Source: Caulobacter sp. S45 (GTDB lineage Bacteria > Pseudomonadota > Alphaproteobacteria > Caulobacterales > Caulobacteraceae). Taken from it: 36,640 bases of DNA. A model generated the notes under the pieces. The model saw only the letters and a list, made by a program, of their open reading frames with translations. It searched no databases and was not told the DNA's origin. The stretch spans positions 415,465 through 452,104 of the forward strand of contig NZ_LMUL01000017.1 of the NCBI RefSeq assembly GCF_009765965.1, given 5' to 3'. Numbering within the stretch: position 1 is the stretch's first letter; each line of letters begins with the position of its first letter. Shown piece after piece: positions 33,598-36,640 of the stretch. Both the position numbers and the translations under genes were made by a program.

Positions 33598-33897
33598 TTA
33601 CTTTTCGACGACCACCTGAAGCCGATAAACCTTGGGAGCCACGGAAAATAGTTCCTCCGCGTGCACCACAAGCTCCTGTCCGGCCTCGCCGTTCAAATGG
33701 GCCTCGCGGGCGACTTCATCATCGAAGGTGTCGAAGATTCTATAGCCGCCGGGCTCACCTTCGACTGACGTCGCGTGCCACGACAACGTGCCGGGCTCTC
33801 CACGGACCAGCGCGGCTTCCTTCTTCAGAAACGCCTCGACTTCCGATTCCTTTCCCGGTTTAGCCTTCAATTCGACAAGTAACGCGAACTTAGCCAT
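33598..33897 (-). CDS. ABM-family (YgiN-like) monooxygenase
   Basis: 99 residues from the ATG at 33897, with GAGG 8 bases upstream; longer upstream reading is overlap with the spacer. MAKFALLVELKAKPGKESEV, then LVRGEPGTLSWHAT and EAHLNGEAGQELVVHAEEL, fit the antibiotic-biosynthesis-monooxygenase ferredoxin-like fold. The family oxidises quinols or aromatic substrates without a classic cofactor, or is a small-molecule-binding member. It lies between the hydrolase and the OYE gene on one strand. Confidence 0.88.
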   Translation of the reverse strand: MAKFALLVELKAKPGKESEVEAFLKKEAALVRGEPGTLSWHATSVEGEPGGYRIFDTFDDEVAREAHLNGEAGQELVVHAEELFSVAPKVYRLQVVVEK

Positions 33898-33979
33898 CGG
33901 AGATATCCTCTGTTGAGTGGTGGGGGTCTTAGTGTTCGGTTCGAGGCAAATGCCTGCGAACCGCAGCAACCGAGTTGGC

Positions 33980-35083
33980 TTACATCGCCAGCTCTGTTTC
34001 CTTGATGTTGGCGACGGGCCCGAGGATTGCGGGATCGAAGTCTTTGAGGGCGCCACGCTCAAACAAACGCCGAGGAAAGTCGGGATTCGCCAGCGCTCCG
34101 CGGCCGATGGTGACGATGTCCGCGCCGTCTTCCAGCGCAGCGACCGCCTGCTTGATGTCGTGCAAGCCGCCGTTGGCGAAAATCGTCGCTCCGGGGGCGT
34201 AGCGCTTTGCGAGGTGCATTAAGGACGGACCGCCCACGGCGAAAGCGGGCTTCCATGCCTCGAACTCGGTCACATGGATGAAATCGGCGCCGGCGTCGGC
34301 GAGGCTGCCGAAGATGATTTCCGCATCGCGCTCCGCGCCCGCCCACTTGTGGTGATAGTCGTTCACCTTGCCCTGGGAGATGCGCACGCCGACCGGCGTC
34401 TTGGCGCTGATCTTCGCCCTCACCGCCTTGAAGGTTTCGAGGATCAGTCGCACGCGGTTTTCCGTGGCGCCCCCCCAGCGATCGGCTCTGTTGTTGGCGT
34501 AGTTGGTCAGGAACTGGTCGAGCAGATAGCCGTTGGCGCCATGAATTTCGATTGCGTCGAACCCGGCGACCTCGATTGCTCGCGCGGCCGAGTCGGCAAA
34601 GCCGGAAATCGCGTCGGCGATCTGCTCGTCCGTGATCTCGGCCGGCAGGGCGTAGCGGTCCTTGCCGTGATAAAGCGTCATCTGCACGCCCTTGGGCTGG
34701 ATGGCGGACGGGCCCACCGTGCCGTGGCGAAAGCGATTGCCTTGGCTGATCGCACCGGCATGCATCATCTGGGCGATAGCGAAGGCGCCGTGCGCCTTGA
34801 TGCCGCTGACGACCGGCCTCCAGGCATTGGCCTGCGCCTCGTCGGTCATGCCGGGCTGGTGGAGATAGCCCTGCGAAAACGCCTGGTCGGTGTAAATGCC
34901 CTCGGTGATGACCGTCCCGAACCCGCCCCGTGCGAAGCGCTCGTAATAGCGGGTCATGGTTTCGGAGGGCCGGCCGTCCTCGTTCGCCGTGACCCTAGTC
35001 ATCGGCGCGACAGAGAGACGGTTCTTCAGGCTATGGCCGTTTATAACGATCGGCGCGAAAAGCGCGTGAGTATCGACGTCCAT
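33980..35083 (-). CDS. Old yellow enzyme-family alkene reductase (NADH:flavin oxidoreductase)
   Basis: 367 residues, full length. FMN-binding TIM barrel with family motifs: LFAPIVINGHSLKNRLSVAP at the N-terminus, EIHGANGYLLDQFLTNYANN with the catalytic HxxN pair (His and Asn of HGAN), RWGGATENRVRLI, and IGRGALANPDFPRRL near the end. It reduces activated C=C bonds with NAD(P)H. GGAGG lies 7 bases before the ATG at 35083. It is divergent from a LysR regulator across 145 bases with two palindromes, the classic arrangement for LysR control. Confidence 0.95.
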   Translation of the reverse strand: MDVDTHALFAPIVINGHSLKNRLSVAPMTRVTANEDGRPSETMTRYYERFARGGFGTVITEGIYTDQAFSQGYLHQPGMTDEAQANAWRPVVSGIKAHGAFAIAQMMHAGAISQGNRFRHGTVGPSAIQPKGVQMTLYHGKDRYALPAEITDEQIADAISGFADSAARAIEVAGFDAIEIHGANGYLLDQFLTNYANNRADRWGGATENRVRLILETFKAVRAKISAKTPVGVRISQGKVNDYHHKWAGAERDAEIIFGSLADAGADFIHVTEFEAWKPAFAVGGPSLMHLAKRYAPGATIFANGGLHDIKQAVAALEDGADIVTIGRGALANPDFPRRLFERGALKDFDPAILGPVANIKETELAM

Positions 35084-35153
35084 CGTCCTGACCTCCAGAT
35101 GCGCCGGATCGGGCGCTTTCAGCTCAAGAGCAAAGAGAACCCTGCTCCCTGGA

Positions 35154-35165
35154 GCTAGATCTAGC
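35154..35165. promoter_or_regulatory. Perfect 12-base palindrome GCTAGATCTAGC
   Basis: An exact palindrome 71 bases upstream of the OYE start, in the OYE/LysR divergent region. It is a plausible regulator site. No binding protein is shown by sequence. Confidence 0.4.
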
Positions 35166-35200
35166 CTCTGCTGGTGGGGCCCAGAAGATGAGGTGGACGA

Positions 35201-35218
35201 TAAGCATCATATCGCTTA
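35201..35218. promoter_or_regulatory. TAAGC-N8-GCTTA inverted repeat, candidate LysR box
   Basis: Five-base arms TAAGC (35201-35205) and GCTTA (35214-35218) around 8 bases, 10 bases before the LysR start. LysR-type regulators bind interrupted inverted repeats in such divergent regions. This one fits autorepression by covering the regulator's own start region. Confidence 0.45.
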
Positions 35219-35228
35219 GCGTTATAAT

Positions 35229-36125
35229 ATGGATCTTGCAGATGTGGCTCTCTTTCGCACCATTGCGACCGTCGGCAGCCTGTCGGCGGCGGCGCGTCAG
35301 ATGAGCACGACACCGATGCTGGTCAGCCGCAGGTTGGCTGGCCTCGAAGCCGAGTTAGGCGCGCGGCTGTTCCACCGCACGACGCGGTCCCTGTCCCTGA
35401 CGCCCGAGGGAGAGGCGTTTTTGCCTCATGCCGCCGCTCTGATAGAGGCGCGCGATTCGGCGTTCGACTCGGTTTCGTCCGGGGGCTCCGGCCTCTCAGG
35501 CGTGTTGAAGATTACAGCGCCCAACGTCATCGGCCACTCTGTCGTTGTCCCTGTTGTGGCCCAGTTGATCGCCGACAATCCCGCGCTACGTGTCGATTTG
35601 ACTCTGAGCGACGGTGTCGTCGACATTGCGACGGCAGGACTGGACGTGGCGGTCCGCGTGGCGGCCATGAAACCTTCGGACATGATCGCGACGAGGGTGG
35701 CCGACAATCCGTTCACTCTCATCGCATCGCCGGGCTACGTCGCCCGTCTCGGTCAACCAGCCACGACAGAAGACCTGGTGAGCCACTCCTGTATTAAGCT
35801 TCATGCGATGGACGCTTGGCCCTTCACCCGGGGCGGCGAGGCGCACCGGGTTCGGATTAGCGGTCCTTTGTCGGCGAACACCGTCGATGCGGTGCGAGCC
35901 GCCTGCATCGCGGGCGTTGGAATCGCCATGTTGACCTACTGGGACGTTCACAAGCACATCGCGCGCGGAGAATTGCAGCGCATCGTCCTCGCTGACGTCG
36001 AGCCGCTGGAAGTCGGGATATGGGCCGTTTTCCCGACCCGCACGCACGTGCCCGCCCGGGTGCGGGCCTTTATCGACGCGTTGCGAGAGCGGCTGCTTGG
36101 CGGCGCCCATGCAAGTTCACTGTGA
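35229..36125 (+). CDS. LysR-family transcriptional regulator
   Basis: 298 residues. The N-terminal winged HTH is intact: DLADVALFRTIATVGSLSAA, ARQMSTTPMLVSRRLAGLEA, LGARLFHRTTRSLSLTPEGE. The C-terminal effector-binding domain follows (LKITAPNVIGHSVVVPVVAQ, DMIATRVADNPFTLIASPGY) and ends at ALRERLLGG. Length is typical. Divergent from the OYE gene, it probably controls the OYE/ABM/hydrolase set and itself. The start ATG follows T-T-A-T-A-A-T with no clear Shine-Dalgarno. Confidence 0.93.
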   Translation: MDLADVALFRTIATVGSLSAAARQMSTTPMLVSRRLAGLEAELGARLFHRTTRSLSLTPEGEAFLPHAAALIEARDSAFDSVSSGGSGLSGVLKITAPNVIGHSVVVPVVAQLIADNPALRVDLTLSDGVVDIATAGLDVAVRVAAMKPSDMIATRVADNPFTLIASPGYVARLGQPATTEDLVSHSCIKLHAMDAWPFTRGGEAHRVRISGPLSANTVDAVRAACIAGVGIAMLTYWDVHKHIARGELQRIVLADVEPLEVGIWAVFPTRTHVPARVRAFIDALRERLLGGAHASSL

Positions 36126-36146
36126 CACCAAATCAATCACGCCTGG

Positions 36147-36189
36147 GGACACTGTCAGCTGAAATATAGGCTCTGTCAGGTGAAATGTA
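36147..36189 (+). repeat. Two tandem IS6-type terminal ends
   Basis: GGACACTGTCAGCTGAAATA (from 36147) is followed directly by GGCTCTGTCAGGTGAAATGT (from 36169). They share CTGTCAG-N-TGAAAT and lie just before the IS6 transposase copy 2. The second is its likely left terminal repeat; the first looks like the end of another copy. The inner GGTGCTGTCAG near 32621 belongs to the same family of ends. Confidence 0.5.
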
Positions 36190-36224
36190 CCTTGCGGTGA
36201 GCGCGGCCGGGGGTGGGGAGGGGG

Positions 36225-36578
36225 ATGCCCCGCCGGAAGCCTCCGCCTAACCCATTTCGCTGGTTCGACTCCTCGCCCGAGGTGATCCGGCTGGTTGTGA
36301 TGATGTACGTCAAATACCCCCTTTCGCTGCGCAACGTGGAAGACCTCCTGCACGAGCGGGGGATCGACATTTGCCACGAGACGGTGCGGCTGTGGTGGAC
36401 CCGCTTCGGTCCGATGTTCGCTTCCGAGATCCGCAAGAAGCGGGTCGAGGCGATGCGCCAGCACACCCATTGGCGGTGGCACCTGGACGAGGTCTATGTC
36501 CGCATCAACGGTGAGATGCGCTACCTGTGGCGGGCCGTCGATCACGAGGGCGAATTGCGCTGGCGTTCGCGGTCATAG
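36225..36578 (+). pseudogene. IS6-family transposase, truncated (copy 2)
   Basis: From about 36225 the sequence matches copy 1 closely (PPPNPFRWFDSSPEVIRLVV, YPLSLRNVEDLLHERGIDIC, WHLDEVYVRINGEMRYLWRA). It keeps Trp before the first catalytic Asp. After VDHEGE at about 36552 the sequence changes abruptly to LRWRSRS and stops, so about half the DDE domain is missing. The ATG at 36225 (MPRRKPPPNP) is the likely start. The last 60 bases of the window show nothing recognisable. Confidence 0.85.
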
Positions 36579-36640
36579 TCACGCCCTACCTTGCTTACCC
36601 CTTGATGCCTCTCGTGCACCTACCCGATTTCTTCCAGTCT

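Overview
The window is GC-rich, uses mostly GGAG/GAGG-type ribosome sites, and carries gene families typical of Caulobacterales (DUF3857-transglutaminase, XRE regulator with a C-terminal sensor-like part, old-yellow-enzyme/LysR cassette, IS110 and IS6 elements). I read it as an alphaproteobacterium, most likely Caulobacteraceae. This is inferred from protein style and base composition; there is no rRNA or tRNA to confirm it.

Left third (1-13.9 kb), a dense accessory or defence-like island. It opens with the 3' end of a nucleotidyltransferase-HEPN gene. A minus-strand operon follows, encoding an MBL-fold hydrolase, a single-chain E2-E1-JAB ubiquitin-like conjugation/deconjugation protein, and a four-helix membrane protein (5055 to 926). 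Divergent from it is a translationally coupled trio: a sigma-70-like factor, a small helical protein and an ImmA/IrrE-type metallopeptidase (5430-7185). Next come a 1208-residue SF2 helicase with a predicted C-terminal PD-(D/E)xK-like nuclease and a 235-residue partner (7395-11759). Last is a minus-strand graspetide (ATP-grasp RiPP) locus of three genes joined by ATGA overlaps: a precursor with three Thr/Glu core repeats, a ligase and a membrane protein (13844 to 11867).

Middle (14-18.3 kb). An IS110/IS1111-type element with a long non-coding 3' flank lies next to a histidine-kinase fragment. It is followed by an 850-residue protein joining an HD domain to an Hsp90/GHKL ATPase.

18.3-31.5 kb, ordinary chromosome-like genes with long spacers: a large secreted helical protein, an XRE regulator, a duplicated-domain protein, a secreted DUF3857-transglutaminase-TPR protein, a secreted serine beta-lactamase-like hydrolase, a small secreted protein and a small cytosolic protein. 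Seven spacers here carry one copy each of a degenerate element of about 134 bp (lead motif A-A-T-G-T-C-C-G, a hairpin, 7 bases, then an 84-base block ending GGGCGC), all in the same orientation. An eighth copy abuts the IS110 element, and a possible 5' fragment lies at 11.8 kb. This family is the least explained structure in the window.

Right end (31.5-36.6 kb). Two IS6-family transposase relics in direct orientation, one with an in-frame stop and one truncated, bracket a cassette of alpha/beta hydrolase, quinol-monooxygenase-like ABM protein, old yellow enzyme and a divergent LysR regulator.

The strongest candidates for uncharacterised biology are the ubiquitin-like operon, the sigma/metalloprotease trio beside the helicase-nuclease, the graspetide locus, and the 134-bp repeat family.
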